From: Halostella salina
GTDB lineage: Archaea; Halobacteriota; Halobacteria; Halobacteriales; Natronoarchaeaceae
Direction of reading: 5' to 3'
DNA: 64,000 nt
NCBI RefSeq assembly: GCF_003675855.1
Contig: NZ_RCIH01000003.1
Coordinates: forward strand, 310,001-374,000
The notes beneath the pieces are model-generated. The model saw only the letters and a list, made by a program, of their open reading frames with translations. It was not told the origin of the DNA and made no database searches. Shown one piece after another: positions 1-9,065 of this stretch. A program made the translations under genes and the position numbers. The stretch's first letter is position 1; the number at the start of each line of letters is the position of its first letter.

Positions 1-777
1 CAGGAGGTGTTCGGCGAGGAGGGCCAGACAGTCCCGATGGCCAACGACACCTCCTTCGGCGTCGGCCACGCGCCCCTGACCGAGACCGAGCGGATCGTCC
101 TGAACGCCGAGCGGAGCCTCACCGGCGAGTACGCCGCGGCCAACCCCGCGGTCGGTCCCGACGTGAAGATCATGGGCAAGCGACAGGGCGACCACATCGA
201 CGTCACCGTCGCCGCCGCGATCGTCGACAGCTACGTCGACGACCTGGACGAGTACGACGCCGTCGTCGAGGGGATCCGCGACCACGTCGAGACGCTCGCG
301 GCCGACTACACCGACCGCGACGTGACCGTCCACGTCAACACCGCCGACGACTATCAGGACGGCTCGATCTACCTCACGACGACGGGGACAAGCGCCGAGC
401 AGGGCGACGACGGCTCCGTCGGCCGGGGCAACCGCGCCAACGGGCTCATCACGCCGAACCGCTCGATGAGCATGGAGGCGACAAGCGGCAAGAACCCGGT
501 CAACCACATCGGGAAGATCTACAACCTCCTGTCGACGAGCATCGCCGAGAGCGTCGTCGCGGAGGTCGACGGCATCCGCGACCTGCGCGTCCGCCTGCTC
601 AGCCAGATCGGCCGCCCCATCGACCAGCCCCACATCGCCGACGTTGAGGTCGTCACGGAGGACGGCGTCTCGGTCGGCGACATCGAGGACGAGGTCGTCC
701 CCATCGTCGACGACGAACTGGCGAACGTCACCGACGTGACCGAGCAGGTCATCGCCGGCGAGCTGTCGACGTTCTGA
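1..777 (+). CDS. mat: S-adenosylmethionine synthetase, archaeal type (3' part)
   Basis: This is the C-terminal part of archaeal methionine adenosyltransferase, which makes SAM from methionine and ATP in the cytoplasm. The reading frame is open from the first base, so the N-terminus lies outside the window. Visible family segments include the stretch beginning [18 protein letters not shown], the [12 protein letters not shown] segment and [11 protein letters not shown], all characteristic of the archaeal enzyme and not of bacterial MetK. The gene ends at a TGA at 775-777. The 59 bases to thiI carry a separate TATA-like element, so thiI is probably transcribed on its own. Confidence 0.95.
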   Translation, partial: QEVFGEEGQTVPMANDTSFGVGHAPLTETERIVLNAERSLTGEYAAANPAVGPDVKIMGKRQGDHIDVTVAAAIVDSYVDDLDEYDAVVEGIRDHVETLAADYTDRDVTVHVNTADDYQDGSIYLTTTGTSAEQGDDGSVGRGNRANGLITPNRSMSMEATSGKNPVNHIGKIYNLLSTSIAESVVAEVDGIRDLRVRLLSQIGRPIDQPHIADVEVVTEDGVSVGDIEDEVVPIVDDELANVTDVTEQVIAGELSTF

Positions 778-836
778 ACTGCGGCCGGCGGGCCGCGCCC
801 GAAGCCTGTTTATTTCCCTACCTGCAACCCCCTGGT

Positions 837-2018
837 ATGCACCCCCCGGGAGCCGACACCGTCGTCGTACGCCACGGCGATATCAACGGGAAGAGCGGGG
901 GCGTCCAGCGCGACATGGAGCGCCGCCTCGTCGACAACATCTCGGCGCTCCTGGCCGACCGCGGCGTCGACGCCGACGTGGAACGCCGCTGGACGCGCCC
1001 GCTGGTTCACGCCACCCCCGACACCGTCGAGGCGGCGACCGACACGGCGACGGACGCGTTCGGCGTCGTCTCCGCCAGCCCGGCGCTCGTCGTCCCGGCT
1101 GAGCGGGACGCCATCGTCGACGCGCTGGCGCGGACGGCCCGGGAGCGCTACGACGGTGGGACGTTCGCCGTCGACGCTCGCCGGGCGGGCGATTCGCTGT
1201 CGTTCACGAGCGAGGACGTCGAGACGTTCGGCGGGCAGGCCGTGTGGGACGCCGTCGCCGACGAGTTCGACCCCGAGGTCGACCTCGACGACCCCGACCT
1301 GACCTTCTACGTCGAGTGCCGCGAGGACGGCGACGCGTTCGTCTTCCTCGAAAAGCGACCCGGTCCCGGAGGTCTCCCCCTCGGCAGTCAGGCACCCCTC
1401 GTCGCGCTGGTCAGCGGCGGCATCGACTCGCCGGTGGCCGCCTACGAGGCGATGAAACGCGGCGCGCCGGTCGTTCCCGTCTACGTCGACCTGGGCGACT
1501 ACGGCGGTCCCGACCACGCGGCCCGGGCGATGGAGACGGTCCGGACGCTTTCCGACCTGGCCCCGAACTTCGACCTCCGGCCGTACCGGGTGCCGGCCGG
1601 CGAGACGGTCGCCCTGCTCGCCGACGAACTGGAACAGGGGCGGATGCTCGCGTTCCGCCGGTTCATCTACCGCGTCGGCGAGGCCATCGCCGAGCGGGAG
1701 GGCGCATCCGGGATCGTCACGGGCGAAGCGATCGGGCAGAAGTCGAGCCAGACCGCCCGGAACTTCGGCGTCACCAGCCGCGCGGTCGATCTCCCGGTCC
1801 ACCGGCCGCTGCTGACGCTGGACAAACACGACATCACCGAGCGGGCGCGGGCGATCGGCACCTTCCGGGACTCGACCATCCCGGCGGGCTGTAACCGCTT
1901 CGCTCCGGACCAGCCCGAGACGAACGGACGGATCGAGCCGCTTCGACGGGCGGAGCCGGACGACCTGTTCGAGCGGGCAGCGCGAGCGGCCGAACGGGCC
2001 GAGCGCGTCGAGCCCTGA
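837..2018 (+). CDS. thiI: tRNA 4-thiouridine synthase ThiI
   Basis: A 393-residue ThiI that thiolates U8 of tRNA and may feed sulfur to thiamine synthesis. A ferredoxin-like and THUMP region (about residues 1-175) precedes the PP-loop ATPase motif SGGIDS at 193-198. The conserved sulfur-carrying cysteine lies in AGCNRFAP (C352). There is no C-terminal rhodanese domain, as is usual in archaea, so a separate persulfide donor is needed. The ATG at 837 lies 27 bases after a TTTATT element at 808-813, which supports a leaderless start. Confidence 0.95.
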   Translation: MHPPGADTVVVRHGDINGKSGGVQRDMERRLVDNISALLADRGVDADVERRWTRPLVHATPDTVEAATDTATDAFGVVSASPALVVPAERDAIVDALARTARERYDGGTFAVDARRAGDSLSFTSEDVETFGGQAVWDAVADEFDPEVDLDDPDLTFYVECREDGDAFVFLEKRPGPGGLPLGSQAPLVALVSGGIDSPVAAYEAMKRGAPVVPVYVDLGDYGGPDHAARAMETVRTLSDLAPNFDLRPYRVPAGETVALLADELEQGRMLAFRRFIYRVGEAIAEREGASGIVTGEAIGQKSSQTARNFGVTSRAVDLPVHRPLLTLDKHDITERARAIGTFRDSTIPAGCNRFAPDQPETNGRIEPLRRAEPDDLFERAARAAERAERVEP

Positions 2019-2082
2019 CGCACGGGGGTTCGACCGCAACGGAGCGAAATCCACATTACCGACCCGGGACCAACTGGACGTA

Positions 2083-2535
2083 GTGACCCGCGTCTGTCTC
2101 GTCGGTGCCGACGACGTCGACCTCCGCTTCGAACTCCTCTCCCGGGAGACGGCCCGCGAGGCGCTGTCGACGTACGACCTCAGCCAGCCGTACGAGAACA
2201 CGCTCGCGCTCTCGACCGTCTCGGTCGGCGCGGCGGTGTCGCTGTTGAACGACCTGAACTGGTATCTGGTCCGCTACGCCGACGCCGCCCTGGTCCGCGA
2301 CCCGAGCGTCAGCGAGACGGAGTGGCTCTCCCGCGACCTCGCGGAGGCGGTCCGGAACGACGACGTGACGCCCGCCGACACCGACGAGTACCTCCGGCTG
2401 TACGGCGTCGACGAGGGCCGCCTCGTCGAACCGCTGTTCGTCCGGCGCACCGACGGCGAGGTGCCCGAGTACGACCTCCGGGAGGTCGAGGAGACGGTGA
2501 CCGTCCGCGTCACGGAGGCCGAGTTCGGCGGATGA
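2083..2535 (+). CDS. DUF5804 family protein (unknown function)
   Basis: A 150-residue acidic protein starting at GTG 2083. It resembles a conserved haloarchaeal family that I recall as DUF5804. No catalytic motif or membrane segment is visible. Its stop overlaps the start of the next hydrolase gene in an ATGA arrangement, so the two are almost certainly translated from one message. The function is unknown; the family name comes from memory of homologues and not from a search. Confidence 0.75.
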   Translation: MTRVCLVGADDVDLRFELLSRETAREALSTYDLSQPYENTLALSTVSVGAAVSLLNDLNWYLVRYADAALVRDPSVSETEWLSRDLAEAVRNDDVTPADTDEYLRLYGVDEGRLVEPLFVRRTDGEVPEYDLREVEETVTVRVTEAEFGG

Positions 2536-3404
2536 TCCGGAGCGAGGCCGTGCCGGCGGCCGACTCGCTGTACGCCACCGTCGACGGCCGGCGGATCCGC
2601 TACCTGCGGGCCGGCGACGACGGCCCGCCGCTCCTGTTCCTCCACGGCGGCGGCGTCGACGACGCCGCGGTGTCGTGGAAGCACGCGATCCCCCACTTCG
2701 CCGAGGACCACCGGGTGTACGCGCTCGACTGGCCCGGCTACGGCGAGAGCGACCCGTCCGAAACGACCCCGACGACCGACCTGTACGCCGGGACGCTCAC
2801 GGGCTTTCTGGACGCGGTCGGGCTGGATTCGGCGACGCTGGTCGGCATCTCGATGGGCGGCGCGGCGGCGCTTTCGGTCGCCGTCCGGGATCCGGAACGG
2901 GTCGACCGCCTCGCGCTGGTCGACAGCTACGGGCTGGCCGACGCGGTCCCCGGCGGGATCGGGTCGTACCTGCTGGCCAACGCGCCGTTTGCCAACGCCG
3001 TCGGCCGGCTGGCGTTTGCCACCAGCCCGCTCGGCGCGCGGGCGGCGTTACGGAACATCGTGTACGACGCCGACGCCGTCGACGACGAGTTCGTCGCTGC
3101 CGTCGGGGAGCGCCTCCGGCGACCGGACGCCGGGGAGGAGTTCCTCGCCTACCTCCGTCACGAGTTCTCGCCGGACCGCGTCCGGACGAGTTTCGTCGAC
3201 GACTTCGCCGACCTCCGGCCGCCGACGCTGTTCGTCCACGGCAGGGAGGACCCGCTGATCCCCGTTTCGTGGTCAGAGCGGGCCGCCGAGCGAGTGCCGG
3301 ACGGGGAACTGGCGGCGTTCGAACACTGCGGGCACTGGCCGCCGCGGGAGCGTCCGGACCTGTTCAACCGGACGCTCAGGGCGTTTCTCGACCGGACGGA
3401 GTGA
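2532..3404 (+). CDS. Alpha/beta-fold hydrolase
   Basis: A 290-residue cytoplasmic alpha/beta hydrolase. The oxyanion segment LFLHGGG is near residues 35-41, the nucleophile elbow GISMGG has Ser107, and the probable acid and histidine are Asp240 (GREDPLIP) and His268 (CGHWPP). The ATG at 2532 overlaps the stop of the upstream gene, so it is preferred over longer in-frame starts that run through that gene. The substrate cannot be told from sequence; esterase, lipase or C-C hydrolase activity is possible. Confidence 0.85.
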   Translation: MIRSEAVPAADSLYATVDGRRIRYLRAGDDGPPLLFLHGGGVDDAAVSWKHAIPHFAEDHRVYALDWPGYGESDPSETTPTTDLYAGTLTGFLDAVGLDSATLVGISMGGAAALSVAVRDPERVDRLALVDSYGLADAVPGGIGSYLLANAPFANAVGRLAFATSPLGARAALRNIVYDADAVDDEFVAAVGERLRRPDAGEEFLAYLRHEFSPDRVRTSFVDDFADLRPPTLFVHGREDPLIPVSWSERAAERVPDGELAAFEHCGHWPPRERPDLFNRTLRAFLDRTE

Positions 3405-3424
3405 CGGTCCGGGTTCCCCGGTGA

Positions 3425-3694
3425 TCACTCGATGTCGAGCGTGTAGAGGCGCTTCCGGGCGTCGGAGAAGGAGTACCGGGACGCGACCACGTCGACCTCT
3501 TCGAGCCGGTTCAGCGCGTACCGGACGGTCCGGGGCGGTAGCAGCGTCTCCTCGGCGAGCTGGCTCTGCGTGAGGGTGTCGTTGTACTCGAGGACCTTCG
3601 CAACGAGCTTCGCGCTCGGCGGCAGGTCACGGACGTCGTCCCACGATGCCGCGGGATCGGTTTCCTCGGGCCGTGCTGGCTCTGATGCACTCAT
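3425..3694 (-). CDS. Winged-helix transcriptional regulator (MarR/TrmB-like)
   Basis: An 89-residue DNA-binding protein. After a disordered acidic N-terminus (about 1-25), residues 26-75 form a winged helix: the recognition-helix segment LPPRTVRYALNRL follows TLTQSQLAEET, and a wing SRYSFSDARKRLY follows. It is divergent from PAN. Its upstream region is a strikingly AT-rich island holding an inverted repeat over the probable TATA box, which suggests autoregulation. The target and ligand are unknown. Confidence 0.82.
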   Translation of the reverse strand: MSASEPARPEETDPAASWDDVRDLPPSAKLVAKVLEYNDTLTQSQLAEETLLPPRTVRYALNRLEEVDVVASRYSFSDARKRLYTLDIE

Positions 3695-3719
3695 CGTACA
3701 CCGTCATAGTGAATACAGC

Positions 3720-3749
3720 GTAATAATATTACCTCTTTCAAAATATTAC
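3720..3749. promoter_or_regulatory. AT-rich inverted and direct repeats in a divergent promoter region
   Basis: GTAATAATATTAC (3720-3732) has 6-bp inverted arms around one A. AATATTAC occurs at 3725-3732 and again at 3742-3749, a 17-base period. The inverted repeat lies 26-38 bases before the start of the minus-strand winged-helix gene, exactly where its TATA box should be. It is therefore both the promoter core and a plausible operator for that regulator. Confidence 0.5.
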
Positions 3750-3878
3750 TATAGAGAATACCAGGGAAGGGACGAACCGCAGCGTTGTCACCCGGCAACA
3801 CCGTCGATCCCGGCGGTGTGCGCCCCCGGATCACCCCCACCCGCAGGCTTTTATGAGACAACCCCTTATCCCGGGGTG

Positions 3879-5093
3879 ATGACCGACACCGTGGAAGACG
3901 TCGACCTCCCGTACGACGAGGAGGACACGTCCCAACAGGAAAAGATCGAGGCGTTGCGCGAGCGCCTGGAGGTCCTCGAGGCCCAAAACGAGGAGATGCG
4001 CGACAAGCTCCTCGACGCGAACGCTGAGAACAACAAGTACCAGCAGAAGTTGGAGCGGCTCACCCACGAGAACAAGAAGCTGAAGCAGTCCCCGCTGTTC
4101 GTCGCGACGGTGCAGGAGGTGACCGACGAGGGCGTCATCATCAAGCAGCACGGCAACAACCAGGAGGCGCTGACCGAGGTCACCGACGAGATGCGCGCGG
4201 ACATCGAGCCCGACAGCCGCGTCGCGGTCAACAACTCCCTCTCGGTCGTCAAGACGCTCGACGACGAGACCGACGTCCGCGCCCGCGTGATGGAGGTCAG
4301 CGAGAGCCCGGACGTGACCTACGCCGACATCGGCGGGCTCGAAGAGCAGATGCAGGAGGTCCGCGAGACCGTCGAGATGCCGCTGAACAAGCCCGACGCC
4401 TTCGACGAGGTCGGCATCGAGCCGCCGAGTGGCGTCCTGCTGTACGGCCCGCCGGGGACGGGGAAGACGATGCTGGCGAAGGCCGTGGCCAACGAGACCG
4501 ACGCCACGTTCATCAAGATGGCCGGCTCCGAACTCGTCCACAAGTTCATCGGCGAGGGCGCGAAGCTGGTCCGTGACCTGTTCCAGGTCGCCCGCGAGCA
4601 CGAGCCGGCCGTCATCTTCATCGACGAGATCGACGCCATCGCGGCAAAGCGCACGGAGTCGAAGACCTCCGGCGACGCCGAGGTCCAGCGTACGATGATG
4701 CAGTTGCTCTCGGAGATGGACGGCTTCGAGGACCGCGGCGAGATCCGCATCATCGCGGCGACGAACCGGTTCGATATGCTCGACCGCGCCATCCTCCGGC
4801 CCGGCCGGTTCGACCGCCTCATCGAGGTTCCGAAGCCCGACCACGAGGGTCGCGAGATCATCTTCGAGATCCACACCCGCGACATGAACACCGCCGCCGA
4901 CGTCGACTTCGGCGCGCTCGCCGAGATGGCCGCCGACGCCAGCGGTGCCGACGTGAAGGCCATCTGCACCGAGGCCGGGATGTTCGCCATCCGCGACGAC
5001 CGCACGGAGATCCGCCAGTCCGACTTCGAGGAGGCCTACGAGAAGATCCAGGCCGAATCGGAGGAGGAGGACGTGTCGAAGACGTTCGCCTGA
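3879..5093 (+). CDS. pan: Proteasome-activating nucleotidase PAN
   Basis: A 404-residue AAA+ ATPase that unfolds proteins for the 20S proteasome. A coiled coil (about 20-72) precedes an OB domain (about 73-145). The AAA+ module has Walker A GPPGTGKT at 190-197, Walker B FIDEID at 247-252 and the arginine-finger segment RPGRFDR. The ATG at 3879 has a CTTTTATGA TATA-like element about 27 bases upstream; longer in-frame starts run through this promoter. The C-terminus is KTFA, so Phe replaces the usual Tyr of the HbYX motif that docks into the proteasome alpha ring. Confidence 0.95.
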   Translation: MTDTVEDVDLPYDEEDTSQQEKIEALRERLEVLEAQNEEMRDKLLDANAENNKYQQKLERLTHENKKLKQSPLFVATVQEVTDEGVIIKQHGNNQEALTEVTDEMRADIEPDSRVAVNNSLSVVKTLDDETDVRARVMEVSESPDVTYADIGGLEEQMQEVRETVEMPLNKPDAFDEVGIEPPSGVLLYGPPGTGKTMLAKAVANETDATFIKMAGSELVHKFIGEGAKLVRDLFQVAREHEPAVIFIDEIDAIAAKRTESKTSGDAEVQRTMMQLLSEMDGFEDRGEIRIIAATNRFDMLDRAILRPGRFDRLIEVPKPDHEGREIIFEIHTRDMNTAADVDFGALAEMAADASGADVKAICTEAGMFAIRDDRTEIRQSDFEEAYEKIQAESEEEDVSKTFA

Positions 5094-5099
5094 GGTCCT

Positions 5100-5125
5100 T
5101 CCGTTCTCCCGGTTTTCTTGTTTCC
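5100..5125 (+). terminator. T-rich tract after PAN
   Basis: Pyrimidine- and T-rich sequence with TTTT and TTT runs (5113-5123) begins just after the PAN stop. Archaeal transcription often ends at such U-runs without a hairpin. No convincing stem is visible. Confidence 0.3.
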
Positions 5126-5189
5126 GCTGCGTAGCGCGCGCTTCCGAGCCTCGTAGCGACGCGCGAGGCGACGGCGACTGAACCGTCGT

Positions 5190-5354
5190 CTACAGCGACA
5201 GGAAGAGGAGATACGGCAGGCCAAACAGCAGCGCAGTCATCGCAACGAGGATCAGCCCGTAGCCGACGCCGGTGCCGATCGCGGTCCGCCACGCAGGGTG
5301 GTCGTACTCCGCCAGCGAGTCGAGCATACCGGCACCGTCGGGCGCGGCCGACAT
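5190..5354 (-). CDS. Small single-pass membrane protein (54 aa)
   Basis: A 54-residue protein starting at the ATG at 5352-5354. It has a short soluble head with the segment MLDSLAEYDHPAWRTA followed by one strongly hydrophobic helix (about residues 29-52) that ends at the stop. Very similar small proteins seem widespread in haloarchaea. Function unknown. It is convergent with PAN and divergent from the GMP synthetase subunit. Confidence 0.75.
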   Translation of the reverse strand: MSAAPDGAGMLDSLAEYDHPAWRTAIGTGVGYGLILVAMTALLFGLPYLLFLSL

Positions 5355-5480
5355 AGTAGTACCGAGAACCGAGGGTCGACAACGGGCCGCCGGTGGGCGA
5401 CGCCGAGCGCAGAGGCCCCCCGGCCAGACCGGGCGGCCACTCCGGACCGCTTTTACCCGCCGGGCGGCTACGAGGGCGTA

Positions 5481-6032
5481 ATGACGCGGATCGTCGTGGT
5501 GGACAACCACGGGCAGTTCACGCATCTCGAACAGCGCGCGCTCCGGGACATGGGCGTCGACGCGGACCTCGTCGACAACGACACGCCGGCCGACGAGATA
5601 GACGCCGACGGCGTCGTTCTCTCGGGCGGCCCCGACATGGACGACGTGGGCCGGTGCGCGGAGTACCTCGACCTGGACGTGCCGGTGCTCGGCATCTGTC
5701 TCGGCATGCAGTTCATGGCCGACGAACTCGGCGGCAGCGTCGGCAGCGGCGAGTACGGCGGCTACGCCGACGTGACCGTCGACGTGCTGGACGCCGACGA
5801 CCCCCTTACCGGGTCGCTCGCGCCCGAGACGCGCGTCTGGGCGAGCCACGCCGACGAGGTGACCGAGCTCCCCGACGGGTTCGAACTCACCGCGCGGAGC
5901 GACGTGTGTGACGTGGAGGCGATGAGCGACACGGACCGAGACCTGTACGGCGTCCAGTGGCACCCCGAGGTCGCGCACACCGAGGAGGGCGAGGAGCTGT
6001 TCGAGAACTTCCGGCGGCTCTGCGAGGCCTAA
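5481..6032 (+). CDS. guaA1: GMP synthase, glutamine amidotransferase subunit A
   Basis: A 183-residue class I glutamine amidotransferase that supplies ammonia for XMP to GMP conversion. The nucleophile is Cys73 in GICLGMQ, and the His161/Glu163 pair lies in WHPEV. Archaea often keep the amidotransferase and ATP-pyrophosphatase subunits as separate genes; the partner subunit is not in this window. The ATG at 5481 lies about 30 bases after a CTTTTA element. Confidence 0.93.
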   Translation: MTRIVVVDNHGQFTHLEQRALRDMGVDADLVDNDTPADEIDADGVVLSGGPDMDDVGRCAEYLDLDVPVLGICLGMQFMADELGGSVGSGEYGGYADVTVDVLDADDPLTGSLAPETRVWASHADEVTELPDGFELTARSDVCDVEAMSDTDRDLYGVQWHPEVAHTEEGEELFENFRRLCEA

Positions 6033-6064
6033 CTTTACTTGGCCGGGGTGAGATCCTCCGTTCG

Positions 6065-7921
6065 ATGACAGCTACCCAGGGCGACCTGGCCAGCCTCTCC
6101 CGGTTCGTCTTCCGGGCACCGCGATGGCCGACGACCGCGGCGTTCGCGCTGGTCGTCGCGGCCGTCACCGGACTCGGCGTCTTCGACACCACCTACGCCC
6201 TGGAGGACGCCTGGCAGGGCGTGTTCTACATCGGGATCCCGACGCTTGCCGCCGGCTTTCTGACCAGCAGCATCGACCGGTCGCTCGGCGGCCAGCTCAC
6301 GCCGAACCGGTCGTCGCTGCTGGCGCTCGTCTGCGAGGTGTTCGTCGTCGTCACGCTCGTCGCCGCGGGCGTCGCCGCCGCGCTGACGCCGCTCGGGCAG
6401 AACTTCGTCTTCGACGCGTTCCTCGCGGCGCTTTCGGGTATCTTCGCCTTCCGGCTGCTCGTCGTGATGGCGGTGTCGCGCCACGGCGCGCTGGTCGCGG
6501 TCGTGCCGGCGAGCGTCCAGACGGTCGCGGCCGCCGCCCTCCTGTTCGTCTACAGCGGGACGATGCGCTACGTCGCCGTCGAGGGGGCGCTGGTCGACGC
6601 CTTCCTCTCGCGCCAGGAGCAGGCTCCGGCGGCGCTGAACGTCGTCGTCCCCGCCGACTTCGGCGTGCTGGCCGCGGTCTGTGTCGTCTACGGCACCGCC
6701 GTCTACGCGTTCGTCCGGATCATCGACCGGCCGTGGCAGCGCAGCCTCGGCGTGAGCGTCCTCGACTTCCTCGGCGGGTTCATCGGGCACATCGCGGACG
6801 GCACGCGCGAACTGGAGGACTTCTTCGAGGAGATCGGCGAGGAGGCGGTCGTCCCGGTTACGGTCTGTTCGATCCGCCGGCCCGACGGCGCGGAGAAGGC
6901 CCGGTTCGTCCTGCCGATGATCCACCCCGGACCGATGGGTGAGATCGGGGGCGGCAACCTCCCCGTCCGCGTCGCGGAGTCGGCCGAGGGGCTGGCGTTC
7001 CCGCCCCACGCGACTGCGGGCCACGACTTCAACCTCGTCACCGAGCGCGAGGTCGACACGATCCTCTCGGCGGCCGAGCGTGCCGTCGACGAGGTGGAGT
7101 ACACGGACCGCGCGACCCGGAGCGTTCGAACGACCGAGGGCGACGCCTCGCTGCTGGCCCAGGCCGTCGGGGACGACATGCTCTCGACGGTGACGTACGC
7201 GCCGTCCTTTGCCGACGACGTGTCCTACGCCGTCGGCCTCGCCGCCGCCGCGGAGGCCCGCTCGGGCGGTATCGACGACGTGTTGCTGGCCGACGCGCAC
7301 AACTGTAACAACGGGCTGCAGGGCGAGGACCTGGGCCACGTGACGCCGGGCAGCGAGCGCGCGTTCGACACGCAACACGCTGCCGGGGCGGCGGGCGACC
7401 GCCTCGCCGACGCCGAGCGCCACGCCCTTCGGGTCGGCGTCGCGTGGGACGAGACCGACTGGGAGCCGACAGAGGGGATCGGTCCGCTCGGCGTCCGGGT
7501 CGCCGTCTTCGAGGTCGACGACCAGCGGACGGCGTACGTGCTGGTCGACGGGAACAACATGGAACCCGGCCTCCGCGACCGCCTCGTCGCCGGGGTCGAG
7601 GGCGTCGACCGCGTCGAGGTGCTGACGACCGACACCCACATCGTCAACCAGGTCGAGGCGACGAATCAGGTCGGCGAAGCGATCGACGACGGGAAACTGC
7701 TGTCGCTGATCAACGACCTCGTGGAGGAAGCGACCGCCGACCTCGAACCCGTCGAGGCAGGCGTGGCGACCGAGCGGGCGGCCGTCACCGTGTTCGGTAA
7801 CGACCGCACGGAGACGCTCGCCAGCACCGCCAACGCGATGGTGTCGATGGGCGGCGGGCTCGCTGCGGCGACGACGCTCACCGCGATGGTGATAAGCGGC
7901 GTCGTGTTCCTGCTGTCCTAG
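6065..7921 (+). CDS. DUF2070 family membrane protein
   Basis: A 618-residue archaeal membrane protein. About six hydrophobic helices fill residues 25-225. A large soluble region follows with the conserved segments MIHPGPMGEIGGGNLP and DAHNCNNG, and a last hydrophobic helix sits at the C-terminus. The biochemical role of the family is unknown. The His/Asp/Cys-containing motifs suggest a metal site or enzyme (inference). Its stop TAG interlocks with the stop of DUF3194 on the other strand within a CTAG at 7918-7921. Confidence 0.9.
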   Translation: MTATQGDLASLSRFVFRAPRWPTTAAFALVVAAVTGLGVFDTTYALEDAWQGVFYIGIPTLAAGFLTSSIDRSLGGQLTPNRSSLLALVCEVFVVVTLVAAGVAAALTPLGQNFVFDAFLAALSGIFAFRLLVVMAVSRHGALVAVVPASVQTVAAAALLFVYSGTMRYVAVEGALVDAFLSRQEQAPAALNVVVPADFGVLAAVCVVYGTAVYAFVRIIDRPWQRSLGVSVLDFLGGFIGHIADGTRELEDFFEEIGEEAVVPVTVCSIRRPDGAEKARFVLPMIHPGPMGEIGGGNLPVRVAESAEGLAFPPHATAGHDFNLVTEREVDTILSAAERAVDEVEYTDRATRSVRTTEGDASLLAQAVGDDMLSTVTYAPSFADDVSYAVGLAAAAEARSGGIDDVLLADAHNCNNGLQGEDLGHVTPGSERAFDTQHAAGAAGDRLADAERHALRVGVAWDETDWEPTEGIGPLGVRVAVFEVDDQRTAYVLVDGNNMEPGLRDRLVAGVEGVDRVEVLTTDTHIVNQVEATNQVGEAIDDGKLLSLINDLVEEATADLEPVEAGVATERAAVTVFGNDRTETLASTANAMVSMGGGLAAATTLTAMVISGVVFLLS

Positions 7922-8154
7922 CCCTCGAACAGGTCGTCGACCGCGCCGCGGGCGGCGAGCGCCGCGTCGTCGGCGACGCGCCCCTCGTCCGCGCTCGCGT
8001 CGGGGGCGTGGACGTACACGTCGACCTCGAGCACGCCGTCCTCGAACGTCACGGTCACGTCGAGGTCGTCGACGTCACTGTTGTCGATCCGCGAGAAGAC
8101 GACGTCCTCGGCCGCCTCGGCGGCGGTCCGAACGACCTCGTCGTCGGTCGGCAT
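7918..8154 (-). CDS. DUF3194 family protein
   Basis: A 78-residue acidic protein of an archaeal family usually encoded next to the prefoldin beta subunit, as here. Its ATG directly abuts the pfdB stop codon (8155-8157) with no spacer. Strand-rich segments (DLDVTVTFEDGVLEVDVYV) suggest a small alpha/beta fold. The exact role is unknown; the linkage suggests a part in protein folding or translation. Confidence 0.88.
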   Translation of the reverse strand: MPTDDEVVRTAAEAAEDVVFSRIDNSDVDDLDVTVTFEDGVLEVDVYVHAPDASADEGRVADDAALAARGAVDDLFEG

Positions 8155-8544
8155 CTACGCGCCGCCGGGGCCGCCCATCGGGCCGCCGCCCGCGCCGCCG
8201 GCACCGCCGAGCATCTGCTGCAGTTCGCTCTGGAGCTCCTCGAACTGCTCCTGCACGCGCTCCTCCTGCTTTTCGAGCGTCTCGACGCGGATCTCCAGGC
8301 TGTCGACCTTCTCGTCAAGGTCCTCCTGGGCCTCGTCGTAGTCGGTGGCGACGAGCAGTTCGCCGACCTCGCGGTACATCTGCGTGTCGTCGTCGATGTC
8401 GTCCAGCTCGTCGAGGGCGTTCTGTGCCTCGGTCAGCTGGCTCTCGGCCTCGTTCTTCTGGACGGCGACCTGCTGTGCCGTCTCCTGAAGGTCCTGTAGC
8501 TCCTCGAGTTTCTCCTGCGCTTCCGGCGGTAGATTACCCTGCAT
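8155..8544 (-). CDS. pfdB: Prefoldin beta subunit
   Basis: A 129-residue subunit of the hexameric jellyfish-shaped chaperone that hands nascent proteins to the thermosome. Two long coiled-coil helices (about residues 7-55 and 75-117) flank the beta-hairpin region ([11 protein letters not shown]). A Gly/Pro-rich tail ([17 protein letters not shown]) ends the protein. The ATG at 8542-8544 fits the family length; upstream in-frame sequence is not conserved-looking. Confidence 0.95.
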   Translation of the reverse strand: MQGNLPPEAQEKLEELQDLQETAQQVAVQKNEAESQLTEAQNALDELDDIDDDTQMYREVGELLVATDYDEAQEDLDEKVDSLEIRVETLEKQEERVQEQFEELQSELQQMLGGAGGAGGGPMGGPGGA

Positions 8545-8645
8545 ACGCGTTGGGTCGTGCCCCGCATTGAAAAACCCCCGCTTTACGTACGCCCGAACCC
8601 CGCCGTCCCCTCGGTCGTTACTGTTAAGGCGATGATTTGTAAACT

Positions 8646-9062
8646 GTGAGGGAGATGCGTGGCGACAACAGCAACTGCCGACGAGTCCGTCGTGACGGCT
8701 CCCGGACCACGCTCCTGCGGTCCGACGATGGCGTGCCGCCGGAGCCGCTCTCCCCCGATACGGTCTTCGAACTCCTGGCGTCGCGCCGCCGCCGGTTCGT
8801 CCTCTATGCACTCGCTGACACCGACGGGGAGGTGCCGTTCGACGCCCTCGTGGCGCAGGTGGTCGAGTGGGAGACGGCGGGGCTGACCCCGCCGCGCGGC
8901 CACGAGGACCGGGTCGCGACGGCGCTTCACCACGTGCATCTCCCGCGGCTGGCAGCCGAGGGGGTCGTCAGCTACGACGAATCCGACGACACGGTTCGCT
9001 ATCTCGGCTCGGCAGAGCTCGAACGGCTCCTCGACGCGGCCCGCGAGACCGACCGGGTGTAG
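8646..9062 (+). CDS. HTH protein, DUF7344-like
   Basis: A 138-residue protein from GTG 8646 (an internal ATG at 8655 is also possible). The segment [27 protein letters not shown], with the downstream [19 protein letters not shown], is the winged-helix pattern of haloarchaeal DUF7344 proteins, which are presumed transcription regulators. It lies on the opposite strand between pfdB and pcc1, splitting an otherwise familiar archaeal gene block, so it may have arrived later. Confidence 0.8.
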   Translation: MREMRGDNSNCRRVRRDGSRTTLLRSDDGVPPEPLSPDTVFELLASRRRRFVLYALADTDGEVPFDALVAQVVEWETAGLTPPRGHEDRVATALHHVHLPRLAAEGVVSYDESDDTVRYLGSAELERLLDAARETDRV

Positions 9063-9065
9063 CGG

